Notes under the pieces: model-generated | What the model was told of the DNA's origin: nothing | Database searches by the model: none | The model's input: the letters and a program-made list of their open reading frames with translations, nothing else | Shown: positions 10,907 to 20,930 of the stretch, piece after piece | How positions within the stretch are numbered: the first letter of the stretch is position 1 | How the letters are laid out: every line of letters begins with the position of its first letter | Program-made: the position numbers and the translations under genes | NCBI GenBank assembly: GCA_004123355.1 | Contig: SCHM01000003.1 | Coordinates: forward strand, 682,001 to 746,000 | Reading direction: 5' to 3' | DNA: 64,000 bases | Source of the DNA: Amphirosellinia nigrospora | Lineage: Eukaryota; Ascomycota; Sordariomycetes; Xylariales; Xylariaceae

Positions 10907-13030
10907 ATTGCTTGGAAACACTGTGGAAATAAACACATGTGCTTGCTCTTCTGGTAGAGTGTAGATGAGGGCCAACGATGAAGACTAAATAGTGCTTAGA
11001 GGGGACAATCTGATTCGTTGATCACAGCAAAGCATAGGACATAGATGGTGGGATCGACGGGGAGCGGGCTGGTCATTTATACGCTTGTCACGTAGCGCAG
11101 CTCAACGAACCCACGTACCCGGTATTGCTCAGGCGCGGCGGACGGAGGCTGCAATGTCTCACTGGCCGATCTCAGACGGCGGACGGGACTGCAAGACGCT
11201 CGGTTCGGCTCTTCCAGAGCATTGTCGTACCACATCAAGACAGGGGTGAGAGGAAACGAAGTGATAGATAATTCTGACAACCAACCAGGACCTGGCACTT
11301 TTGCCTGCCAAGGCAGGTTTGGTCATCCTGACAGGTCGATTCTCTCATCTCAAAGACGTTTCCAAAATAGTGCAGCTTCTGCTGCAACCAACCTGTCTGT
11401 AGTCTCAGCCACAGGTAGCACAGCTAAACCATATTGGCCGGCTCCAGCAACCGGTCCGGGATCCCCTTGGTCAAGCACGGCCTGGCCGGGGCACCATCAT
11501 CAACATTGGTGCCCCAAATCCGCCCTGGGGGCGTTTTGGGTACGGGTGAATGGCATGATGGAATTCTTCCAACTCAGTGGTTGATGAATTAATGAAGCTA
11601 TAATTCGGCCCCGGTTATTTAGAAACGGTGTTTAACGCTAGGTGCTCTGCAGTTTTCTAGTGTCCATCTAATGTGGGTAAAGTGCTCCTGTCAAAAGGCC
11701 AGGCTAAACCTGTTTCTATCGGCATACAACTGCCATGCATCTGTCGACCTCTTTGGGCCTGCTTTGGGAGGGAATTGTAGGAATTGTAGACCCCTCGAGA
11801 ATTACCTTTGTGGGGTTGGCCCACAGGCGCTACTGCACCACCATTCTGTGGTGCTGTGGTACAACGCTATGATATGCTGTGGAGCTTATCGAGTCCGACA
11901 ATATCCGGGGCGACCAACCACAGACTTCGATGTCGGACCGAACCAATAAACTAAGACGTACCTAAAGGATAAACCAGCAGCCAAAATGCGAGTGGTACGA
12001 ATATGTTGCGTGTCGTGTACAGTAGAGTAGGAGACAAGGCGGTTTCAACATGTTCCTCATGTTATATTTATATTGTATTTATATTGCATACTCGATTACA
12101 CGTGCACCTGCCTGCGTACCCAAGGACAGAGAACTCTACCTACATAAATAAATATGAGAACGTAGGGCTGTCTAGCGTCTATAGGGGTCTCGCCTCGGGC
12201 TTGGTGTAATTATCTGGGTAATTGTTGAGATACGAGGCTTTATGCATAGCTATGTATGCATGGACTTACATGATACATCCATGATGCTTGTTTATATCTC
12301 GCTGCTGGGAAGTGGTCGTAATGCTTTAGGTCGTGTCACACGCCTAGTACAATTTGGGCACATACGGACGATTACTTATTGGGAGGTGCAGAAGCGTGCA
12401 TTGTGATGTGTAGGATGTGTAGTGTAGCAGTGAACTGACCAGGCCAGGTTCCCTGCATGTGACCGGCCATGTATGCACGTATGCTGCATTGGCATCGGCA
12501 TTGGTATCTTAGTCTGCATGTCTCTGCTGACAAACCCGATCTATCTCAAAATACATAGTAGGTGGTGAGACTCAGGGCTGGAGCAGAAATGAAACATTTC
12601 AGGAAGCACAGCGTCAATTTAACCTTGAGACGACGGGACGGGACAGGACGGGACCTCGGGACCTACCCGCCAGACACACACATTAGGATACCTAAGGTAT
12701 ACGATTTTCTTTCCGGATCCACGAGTGCTCATGCATCAATATGCTTGTAAACAGTTTACCTTACTATCGCATCTATGCCAGGCCGTCCAGGTGCACGTGC
12801 CCTCATAAATGGCCGTGCACCGGCTAATCCCCACAGAAAGTCAGGACTTGGTACAATGCAGAGACAACGTTTAGGCGAGTAGGGAGAACGTCAGATGCAC
12901 CATACTATCTACGGTATTCTCGTGCGTGCTTTTGACTTGGCATTCAGTGATACAGTCGGCCGTGTAGTCTAGCGTCGGGATTACTATTCAAGCAACCCTC
13001 AAGCCGCAATCTCGGTACCCAACCGACGTC
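10907..13030. other. Intergenic, 2.1 kb
   Basis: Upstream region shared by the esterase (minus) and the YwbE-like gene (plus), which are divergent. I find no supported coding sequence on either strand. It contains a short purine-rich repeat of GGGAC/GGACG units at about 12633–12663. Confidence 0.45.
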
Positions 13031-13635
13031 ATGGCACCAGGTCTTGTTCCGGGAATTCACCAGGTTATTCCGGGAGCTCTCGTCAACATTGTCCTAAAAG
13101 CTGATCAACGCACAGGTCGCCAGGTGCAAGGGACTGTCCAACATGTCCTAACTAGAGGCGATCACCCCGAGGAATCAAGGTGCGGCTTACAGATGGTCGT
13201 ATAGGCAGGGTTCAAAGCATGACTCAAGACATTGCGTCAACGCAAGCATCTTCATCGTCTGGATCACCTTCCACAAGCGAGCTCACTCCCTCCTTCCTCA
13301 TAATCTCAAATCCAGAGAATGCCGGGGGACCGAGAGGTCAAGGGCGTCGGCCGCGGTACCGTGACGTTCGGTTCGAGGAACCACTGGATGCTGCTCCCGA
13401 GCAAATGGACCTAGGTGCGTATATTGTGCCGTCTAGGCGCAAGGGAAAGGCCAACAAACGGAGCAATGCCAATCCAGACCAGGCGGACGAATCTGAGAAT
13501 ATTGGCCCGAATAACAACGGCTCCATAGCGACGGCGGATGTCGCTTCGGCTATCGCCACATGTCCGGTATGCGGGACATTCGAAGGAGATGAAGCCGCCG
13601 TCGCCTATCACGTCTCTGAGCATTTTGAATCTTAG
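13031..13635 (+). CDS. YwbE-like (DUF2196) protein with C-terminal zinc-finger-like motif
   Basis: The N-terminal part (ATG 13031) matches the small YwbE/DUF2196 family known mostly from bacteria: GALVNIVLKADQRTGRQVQG, then a loop with HP, then GIKVRLTDGRIGRVQ. The function of the family is unknown. The two halves are in different frames, the change lying at a CCCC run near 13167–13170, so one base is probably missing. The remainder (about 13215–13550) is a low-complexity Ser/Asn/Arg-rich linker, followed at the very end by CPVCGTFEGDEAAVAYHVSEH (about 13561–13623), a CxxC…H…H arrangement resembling ubiquitin-binding or C2H2-type fingers. No intron is needed. About 200 codons in all. The YwbE assignment is good; the finger type is uncertain. 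Confidence 0.75.
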
Positions 13636-14096
13636 GTTTGATGGGTCGCCATACAGTCGTCAACATTAGATCTGTATTCATTAGTACATGCGCCTAATTC
13701 GACTGCCTACAATGATGGTGGACAACTTGCAAATAGTAGTCTCTTCAGCATTGTCATGTTAGAAGCGTCAACAATGCAATCAAACATGCTGTATCCGTCA
13801 TTGAAGGCGATGGAAGAGGAACGAAAACCGTAATCCAAGAAATGCGCAATTGCCCCCTATTACGCGTAAAAGTACTTTTTGCCGCCTCTACGACAGGGCA
13901 TACACGAAGTAGAGTTCTGAAAACGTCATAGAACAAATCTTCTAGCTGTATGCGATTACCATCGATGTAGCCATCAAGGTTACCATCAAGGTTGCCATCA
14001 AGGTCCTCCGCCTCCTCACACTCACTCGTTGGTATAAAAAGAGAAGCTACTGAGAGGATCGCCTTGCTCGAGGAAAACATACTAATTTTAATAATT
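13636..14096. other. Intergenic between YwbE-like gene and FAD enzyme
   Basis: No gene seen in this 460 bp. It contains a short tandem repeat at about 13968–14005 built from a GGT(T/A)(A/G)CCATCAA unit. Confidence 0.4.
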
Positions 14097-15761
14097 ATGG
14101 CCGGCAATACTTCAAGTTTCATCCAAGTTCGTGATGTGATCATTATCGGCGCTGGTCCTAGCGGGCTGGGAGTCGCAGCACGCCTATCCGAACACATGCC
14201 AGCAGCGAACTTCACCGATGACGAACACAAACGCTTTCACTGGATAAAGCAATATCGTGCCGCCAAAGCGGGCGCTAAAAATCGCCAGAATGGCAAGGGA
14301 AAACAACGTGCGGCTCGAACTACTGTTCCAGAATTGGATCTATTGACCCTCGACGCGTCCGGCACCAATTGGATGCAACGCTGGCAGGGCATGTTCAAAA
14401 CTTTTGATATATCCCATCTCCGAAGTCCCATGTTTTTTCACATTGACCCGGCAGAACGGGACAGCTTGTTGTCCTACGCGTATGCCAACGGCCGGGACGA
14501 CGAACTACGAGAGCTTAACGGCTGTGTCGGGAAGGAACTGAGCAAATATCAGAGAAAGAAAGGGAGAAACTAGGGCGACAGTAAGATCAGATGTACGCGC
14601 TAAATAATAAACTAATTACTGAGATGACGAAGGCAGCGAAATATACCTACCATCGACGAACGGGACCGCAAAGACTACTTCGTGCCCTCGACTCCCCTGT
14701 TCTTCTCACACTGCGACTGCGTTTCGGATCGATACAAGCTCAGCAACGATATTATTTCCCAAGAACAAGTTGAAGATATTCGTTTTGATTATGTCCGGGA
14801 GTTTTCTGACGAAGACAAGATTTTTACTATCAAGACAAACAAAGGATGTCATTATGCAAAGATTGTCGTTTTAGCCGTCGGTGGCAATTCGCCCAAATAC
14901 CCTGCTCGCTCACGGCCGAGGAGGAGGAGGGAGCTACTCACGCCATGCATATCAAGACATTCCCCCCCTTTATATGCAGAAGAAGATCGCACTCAAGGCC
15001 GAGACAAATGTGTTGGTGGTTGGCGGTGGACTGACATCAGCGCAAATTTCCGATCTTGCCATTCGTCGAGGGGCTACCAAGGTATGGCTCATCATGCGCG
15101 GCCCTTTGAAGATAAAGCATTTCGATATCGGTCTCGAGTGGGTTGGAAAGTTCCGGAACATAGAGCACGCACAGTTTTGGAACTCGGAATCAGCTGAACA
15201 GCGATGTCAAAAGATCATGTGCGCTCGGAACGGTGGCAGCATCAACCCAATGTACAAGAAGATCGTCGAAAAACACATCGCGACGGGCCGGTTGAACATG
15301 TTACTATACACTACGATTAACGATAAAAAATGGAACCCCATGTCAAAGACTTGGACTGTCTCGTTGAATGGCGAGCAGAAGGAGCTGCCACAATTGATCA
15401 TATTTACTTTGCAACCGGAGTAGGGACGGACTTTGAGGCCTTGCCTTGCTTACAGTCTATGTGTCGTGATTACCCGATCGAGGCTTGCGGTGGTTTTCCC
15501 TGCATCACGGACAAAATGACCTGGAGGGATGATGTGCCTCTCTTTGTGGCCGGCCGATTCGCGGCGCTCCAGCTTGGCCCCGGAGCCCATAACCTCATTG
15601 GTGCGAGGATAGGGGCGGACAGAATTGCGTGGTCGATCCAAGAAATACTGGGCACTGAGGAAAACGGCGACCAAGATAACTGGACCCAGGACAAATTCAA
15701 TTACCTAACTGGTAGAGGTAGTCGCTATGATGCTTTAGCCAATATTCCCATCGCCACATAG
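14097..15761 (+). CDS. FAD/NAD(P)-dependent monooxygenase-like oxidoreductase
   Basis: Flavin enzyme resembling the N-hydroxylating or Baeyer–Villiger-type monooxygenase superfamily; the substrate is unknown. Start chosen at ATG 14097 (MAGNTSSFIQVRDVIIIGAG), which places the FAD-binding GAGPSG at residues about 18–23. NWMQRWQGMFKTFDISHLRS (about 14370–14430) and FVPSTPLFFSHCD follow. A second dinucleotide-binding motif, VLVVGGGLTSAQ (about 15010–15045), is expected to bind NAD(P)H. Near the C-terminus are IYFATGVGTDFEALP and HNLIGARIGADRIAW. A probable intron lies at about 14582–14637 (GTAAGA…GGCAG). Further frame changes occur near 14900–14960 and near 15391, where the conserved sequence moves to another frame. 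About 530 codons. It may be an ornithine/lysine monooxygenase relative, but no siderophore synthetase is nearby. Confidence 0.75.
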
Positions 15762-16024
15762 ATTGGAAGGGGTTCATCATGTATTGACAATGATTGGTCT
15801 AGCGATTGGATAACATTATTAAGACTCAGCAGCCGAATTAGGGGGTATTGTTTATACCTTTAGGACGTCTACAGTCAATTACTCTAATGCAAGCAATAAC
15901 AACATTCTCTTCAGCACCAAAAACCCGGATTCTTTTGTCCCCTTTTCGCACTTGTTCGCCCGTGACGCTATAGAAGCAACCACGTAAGCCCCGTCCCCCT
16001 TTATACGCACTTATAGCCCTCCTC

Positions 16025-16737
16025 TCATGTAATCAATTCCTTCTCAAAAACGCGATACTCAGTAGGCCCGGCAAGCAGGGCATTCAAGGCCGGATACGCC
16101 TCCCCGAAATCACGAAGCTCCGTCATGACGTACCCCAACCGCGTGTACCAGGCCTGCAGACGCGTCTTTCCGACGTGCTCGAAGTGCATGGGGACGAGCA
16201 GTTCCAGCCGCATAACAGTCAGTCCGAAGTCGCGTCGACACCTCTCCTCGGCGAAGCTCACCAGGTCCCGGCCGAGGCCCGTCCCGCGGTACGTCGGGTC
16301 AACCGCCAGCATGCCGAACTCGCCGGTCATCGGGGAGAGAGTCTTGATGAACACGCAGCCCACCAGTTTCCCTCGGGGCGTCGTGCTGCTCCCCCCCTCG
16401 GGGCCACTGTCGACGACGGTTGGTCGTAAGAACGCCACGGCAAGCTGCCCGGCGCGCAGGTAACCTCGATCTGCGGCGCCGACGTCCGCTCGAACGCAGC
16501 CTTGTAGATGGTGCCCTCGGCCTCGCCGTACACGGCATTGACGAGACGCGTTATGTCCGCGACGAGGGTCTCGTCGGAGGCTGCCGCCGCCGCGGGGACT
16601 TCTATCGTCGTCTTGCTCAAGTCATTCTTGGATTGGGTTGGTGGTGCTGAGGGGGATGGGAAGGGTGGGTTTGAGGCATCTGCGGCTGAGAAAACGGGAG
16701 TGCCGACGGCGGCGGCGCTTCTTTCGGCGTTCATCAT
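16025..16737 (-). CDS. GNAT-family N-acetyltransferase
   Basis: Acetyl-CoA-dependent N-acetyltransferase; the acceptor is unknown. It starts at 16737 (MMNAERSAAAVGTPVFSA) with a roughly 45-residue low-complexity N-terminus. The fold begins with DITRLVNAVYGEAEGTIY (about 16580–16510). The core is GCVFIKTL, then GEFGMLAVDPTYRGTGLGRD (about 16330–16270), which includes the acetyl-CoA-binding RGTGLG (motif A, R/Q-x-x-G-x-G/A), followed by FAEERCRR and the terminal LGYVMTELRDFGEA. One frame change is needed near 16448, between APG and LAVAFLRP. Total about 235 codons. Tail-to-tail with the FAD enzyme, 263 bp apart. Confidence 0.82.
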
Positions 16738-17274
16738 TTCGCTCGGTTGCTTACGCTAGCTTTGTTGGGATGATACTTTTAGTATACGCTTTGATAACTT
16801 CCTCTTAAATCGTAGCAATTCTACAGTTAGTTAGGGGCAAGTAACAGCAAGCAGCAGCCAGGTTATTTCTCCCATCTCACTTTCAGCTCCGGATCGCTTC
16901 TAGAGAACTGTGCGTGCTCGAGAATTCCCTTACGTAGCCCTCAGAACACAGAATTAATTTGTAGCACACTATCTAGCACGTGCCATCGTTACACGTAACA
17001 GTGGTTCGCCTACTTAGTTAGGTAAGTCGCTGATACCGCGCTAGTAGAGCTTAGCAGGTAGCAAAATCAGGAGTTAGTCAAGTGAGACACTGCTTCACGG
17101 TTCAAAAACCCAATCTTGCTGAATCAGCAACAAGAGATACGAGGTACGAGATGGGGGTGAATTAAGGTTAATTCATTAGTAATGAGTTAAATCATGTTCT
17201 CCTTCCGCTAAAGGTAAATAGTACACTTTTTTTTCCTTCCGCCCCCGCTTATTTTCTCCCCCTTTTTAGTGCAT
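16738..17274. other. Intergenic between GNAT gene and GPI-protein gene
   Basis: No gene seen in 537 bp. It should contain the promoter of the acetyltransferase and the 3' UTR of the secreted-protein gene; a T-rich run lies at about 17225–17240. Confidence 0.4.
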
Positions 17275-17898
17275 TTATAATGCCGCAACGACACCCATGA
17301 ACCCGGCAGCGGCCGCGGCAGCAGCGACAACAAAGCCAGTCTCACGTGCAGCCGCATTGGGCGTGGCAACGGTGGAGGTAGGCGATCCGGAGCTGGAAGC
17401 GCGGATAGAAGAACCAGCACCAGACGAGGATGCACCAGTGCTAGTAGGCGACGAGGCGGATCCGGTGGTTTGTGCAGGAGTGGTCGTGGCGGCGCTGGTG
17501 AGCCCGATGAGGTCTGAGCTGCACACGGGGATACCGGTGGCGAGACCCTGGTCCACGAGGCTCGAGCAAGCGGTGATGAAGTCGAGGAGCTCGTCGCTGT
17601 GAGACGAGTACCATACCAGGGCCTCGGACGTGTACGAAGTCCATTCCGACTGCAGCTTTCCCGTGAACGTGGGGGTGACGCAGGGGTCGGCGGGCAGAGT
17701 CACGGAGAGGAGGTCGGCTGGTGGCGTGGGCAACGAGGTGTAGAGCGTGGACACCGAGGCCAATGCAGACGCACACGTCGGGTCGACGTCGAGACCGTCG
17801 AGCTGGCGGTTCTCGATGAAGTCACGCTTGGCGATGGCCGGGATTTGCGCCGTCGCCGCGCCAATGACGGTCGCCGTGAGGAGTGCCTTGGAGAACAT
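17275..17898 (-). CDS. Secreted GPI-anchored protein, infection-structure-specific-protein type
   Basis: Small cell-surface protein of about 207 residues. Start chosen at 17898 (MFSKALLTATVIGAATAQ), which gives a clean signal peptide; an upstream in-frame extension lacks one. A KR site follows (IAKRDFIENR). The mature domain has paired cysteines in DPTCASALASVSTLYTSLPT, PADPCVTPTFTGKLQSEW, FITACSSL and GIPVCSSDLIG. The Ser/Thr/Ala-rich tail (about residues 135–185) ends in a hydrophobic Ala/Val-rich C-terminus, the pattern of a GPI anchor signal. The domain resembles proteins called infection structure specific protein in plant-pathogenic Sordariomycetes; the molecular function of that family is not known. 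This is one of the few genes here with an unbroken frame. Confidence 0.7.
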   Translation of the reverse strand: MFSKALLTATVIGAATAQIPAIAKRDFIENRQLDGLDVDPTCASALASVSTLYTSLPTPPADLLSVTLPADPCVTPTFTGKLQSEWTSYTSEALVWYSSHSDELLDFITACSSLVDQGLATGIPVCSSDLIGLTSAATTTPAQTTGSASSPTSTGASSSGAGSSIRASSSGSPTSTVATPNAAARETGFVVAAAAAAAGFMGVVAAL

Positions 17899-18475
17899 GT
17901 TGAGTTTGGCAAGTGAGTGTTGAGGTGCGCTTGACTGCAAAGTCTTCGACGGTGGATAAGGTTGATGAGTTATGAAGTCAATATAATCTTGGCGAGTAGA
18001 AAAAATACTTAAAGTTGGCAAACGAAGGGAAGGCAAGAACACTGGTCAAGAGAATGGGGGCCGTAACAAAAGAGGGACAAAGAAGCCTTTTAAATTTAAC
18101 CGTTCGTGCATAATTTGCGGCGGTGTTGTCTTAAATGGTCGAATTCCACGCCCCTTAATACATCGTGAAGTTACTTGTACAAGGAATGGCAGTGCTGAGC
18201 CTGTGCCGAGCATGGGTAAGCGACGGCGACCCCACTTGTACCAACGGAATGGTTACTATTCTTGGCATCCTGCCTAATTTAGCGGGGCTGGTGCCTGCAG
18301 CATGCTGACCTAACTTGCCTAGACAGGGCCTAGACACCCGTAGGTGGTCCAATGAGATGCATTTGTTGGGCAATAAGGGCAGCACTATTACTGGAGACCA
18401 TACACTACGCGGTATCAAGTTCAGATCAAGTTGCCGTGGCAGAATCACAACATGCCAGACCTGGAATTCGAGCAT
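17899..18475. other. Intergenic
   Basis: Promoter region of the GPI-protein gene and 3' flank of the 2EXR gene. No coding sequence seen. Confidence 0.4.
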
Positions 18476-19913
18476 TTACTTGTCTATTACCTGGTAAGTA
18501 CGTAGCCATACATAAAAGTCCACCAGCCATACATAAAAGTCCACCAGCCATACAATTAAATTCTGTAGCCATGCAATAATGTCCACCAGCTCTTTTCTCA
18601 ATTCCTCTTTGTAATCTTCTTCCGTCCCGTCGTCAGATTTTTGCTGATAGTCAACCTTGCTGCCTCTCTTCGCAACAACGAGGATTGCCATATTCTCCCA
18701 TTCGTCTGAGTACTCTTTCGGGCGGACCCCTCTAGATAACAAGCAGTTAATCACTAGGCCGTTCTGCACCAGTTCTTTTTTGAAATAGGACATTGCCTGC
18801 AAGGATACAAATACAATGCCCCGACAAGATCAACGGAGCTACGCCTTGGTTTTGTGGGGGGAACTCTTATCTTGCAGTGGTTGGATGCTTGCTGTGCGCA
18901 ATAATGAACTGAACACTAAGAGACTACTTACAACTCTCGAATCTCTTGAGGTGACATCTCGTAGAAGTCCTTAGACCCAGGTTTCGTTGATCGGTATATC
19001 TTGGCGAGAGGACTAGTTCCCTCGCCATCTCGAGTATTCAAATACGTTTGCCACCGAGTGGCTAAATCCAAGTGTTCATCAAACGTGCTGACCTAGGAAC
19101 ACTCGGAGTTAGTTACGAACATTTATAGTGCGGCCTATAATTGTTTCGGATTATGGGGGAGCTCCCAACAAGTGATTTCGTCCCACTCTGGCGTTGAGCC
19201 CATTGAGATATAGGAGACATGATAGGAAAGTTACTCACACCGTCCGTCCGTTTAAGAAGGAAACTGGCGCGAGTTATGCAATGCAATTCTTTAAACCCAT
19301 TCCCGTTATCAATCATACAATTAACCATATCTTGGGAATAGTTGGGGTCGAAGATCCCCAGACTAGAGCACCTTAAGTTAGTAGTTGGTAACTTGTGAGG
19401 GGCTTTGAAACTTATAGGTGCTGTTTTGACCCATGGATGGACGTGTACACTCTAAAATTACTAAAATAGACATATAAGAAGGAAATAGACACAAATATCA
19501 CTCACTAGTTAATAGTTTTAGCTTTAGACCTGGGAGGAGCGGGAATATCGACGGCAAGTGTTCCCACGTAGGAGAAAACTCATCACAATACATGTCAGTC
19601 ACACATGCGTACCGTATTTCGGAAATAGTGTCCTGTGGCAGATAACGCAATGTGAAAAACATAGCGATCGTATTCTGAAACTCGAAAAGGACATGGTGAA
19701 GCCACTTTTTGCCAATCTCTGAATTCGTTTGTCGACAAGCTGTTAATAGAGCAAGGCGGTTCGCTGCTGGAGGCTTGGTGGGTGTGAAAAGGGGTCCCCG
19801 GCCTTTGCTGGCAAAGGGAAACGTAACCCAAGGAAGCTGTAGCGATATATTTCCTCTCTGCTATCCTTAGAGAGGAGGCCAAGGAAGCCCATTGCTTTTA
19901 TACCCTCTGTCAT
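18476..19913 (-). CDS. 2EXR-domain (F-box-like) protein
   Basis: Fungal protein of the 2EXR family, which has an F-box-like N-terminus; the function is unknown. It was rebuilt from four exons: about 19913–19506, 19362–19239, 19092–18932 and 18796–18476, with donors GTGAGT, GTGAGT and GTAAGT and acceptors TAG, TAG and CAG. The N-terminus MGFLGLLSKDSREEIYRYSF is the 2EXR signature (hydrophobic-x-x-x-R-x-x-IYRY). RQTNSEIGKKWLHHVLFEF and LRYLPQDTISEIRYACVTD follow. Exon 2 encodes GFKELHCITRASFLL, a typical late motif, and exon 3 encodes TRWQTYLNTRDGEGTSPLAK. Exon 4 ends with a WLVDFYV tandem repeat before the stop. One frame change near 19757 and one at the exon 1/2 junction are needed. The ATG at 19892 is an alternative start. 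Confidence 0.72.
18508..18560. repeat. Tandem 21-bp repeat inside 2EXR gene
   Basis: Two exact copies of an AGCCATACATAAAAGTCCACC unit, followed by two degenerate ones (to about 18590). On the minus strand they encode consecutive WLVDFYV units in frame. Confidence 0.8.
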
Positions 19914-20930
19914 CTCTTCAGGTAATTTGCTAATATAGATGCAAATAAGAAAAAAATAGGTTATGCTGGAACAGAAGAGGAACAAAATCAATATTGAAGC
20001 CAAGGAAGAGGTCCAAAGTATGGTCGGACTTCTCTCTAATTAGGTACGTAGAGCGAGCTCGAACGAAGAGCTGTTTGATACTGGTTGGTTAGATACAACT
20101 TGAAAAGCCGACGAGGGGGGAACAACACGACATCGCGTAACTCAACTTGGAGGCCATAGAGAGACCGAAACAAAACAATCTACGTGTCATGCAAATCTGC
20201 AGATAAAGTGAGAACCGAGATGATGCAGGCTCAGTTCTTGTTTGTCGGCGCCTCAAAATCCTCATATGTGCACGCCTTGCATTACCATCGAGATTAGTAT
20301 ACTCACACCTCTACCTCTTGTCTCTACTTCAAGCAGAAGCCTTGCATGGACGCGTCAATGCTTCTATGAAGACACCCTGAGAACACCTTCCCTTCCTTGT
20401 ACTGCAGTTATGACTCCTCACTAGGTACGCCTCACTATGCTCCCTTGCGTTAGAGGTCAGCGGGCCTTCAAATTTCAAGCAGAAGCAGGGAACTGGTTGG
20501 GCCTCGACGAAAAAAGGGCCCTCCCTTAATGATCTCACAAAATGATTCGCTTTCAATCTGAGACTTTGAGGCTCAATTCCTAGTTGGTTGCTGCAGTCAC
20601 CTGTGCAGCCTTAATTGAACGCCTCTATTATTGCCTGTTCGTTGGCAAAAAAGTACCTTCTGTATACTGTCGCTTATACTTCATTGGTCAATGGTTTGTT
20701 CTATTTCTATGTCCCTGGTTTTATATACGTTGAGATCTTCTCCTCTACGGCGTATCCAATATAGTATACACTAACAAGGATTGCCACAGAAGATCATCGG
20801 ATATCAATGGCATGCGGATCTAGACACACATTTCAAAAGCAAAATTTGAAGTAAAATATTTCGCATTAATTTTAATAATAAGCGAGCGTCATAAACATCA
20901 TCAAGGTCGTACAACAGTCAAGCAATCGTG
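19914..20930. other. Intergenic, 1.0 kb
   Basis: Upstream of the 2EXR gene and downstream of the MFS gene. No coding sequence seen; the part next to the MFS stop codon (about 20820–20890) is AT-rich by eye. Confidence 0.4.
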
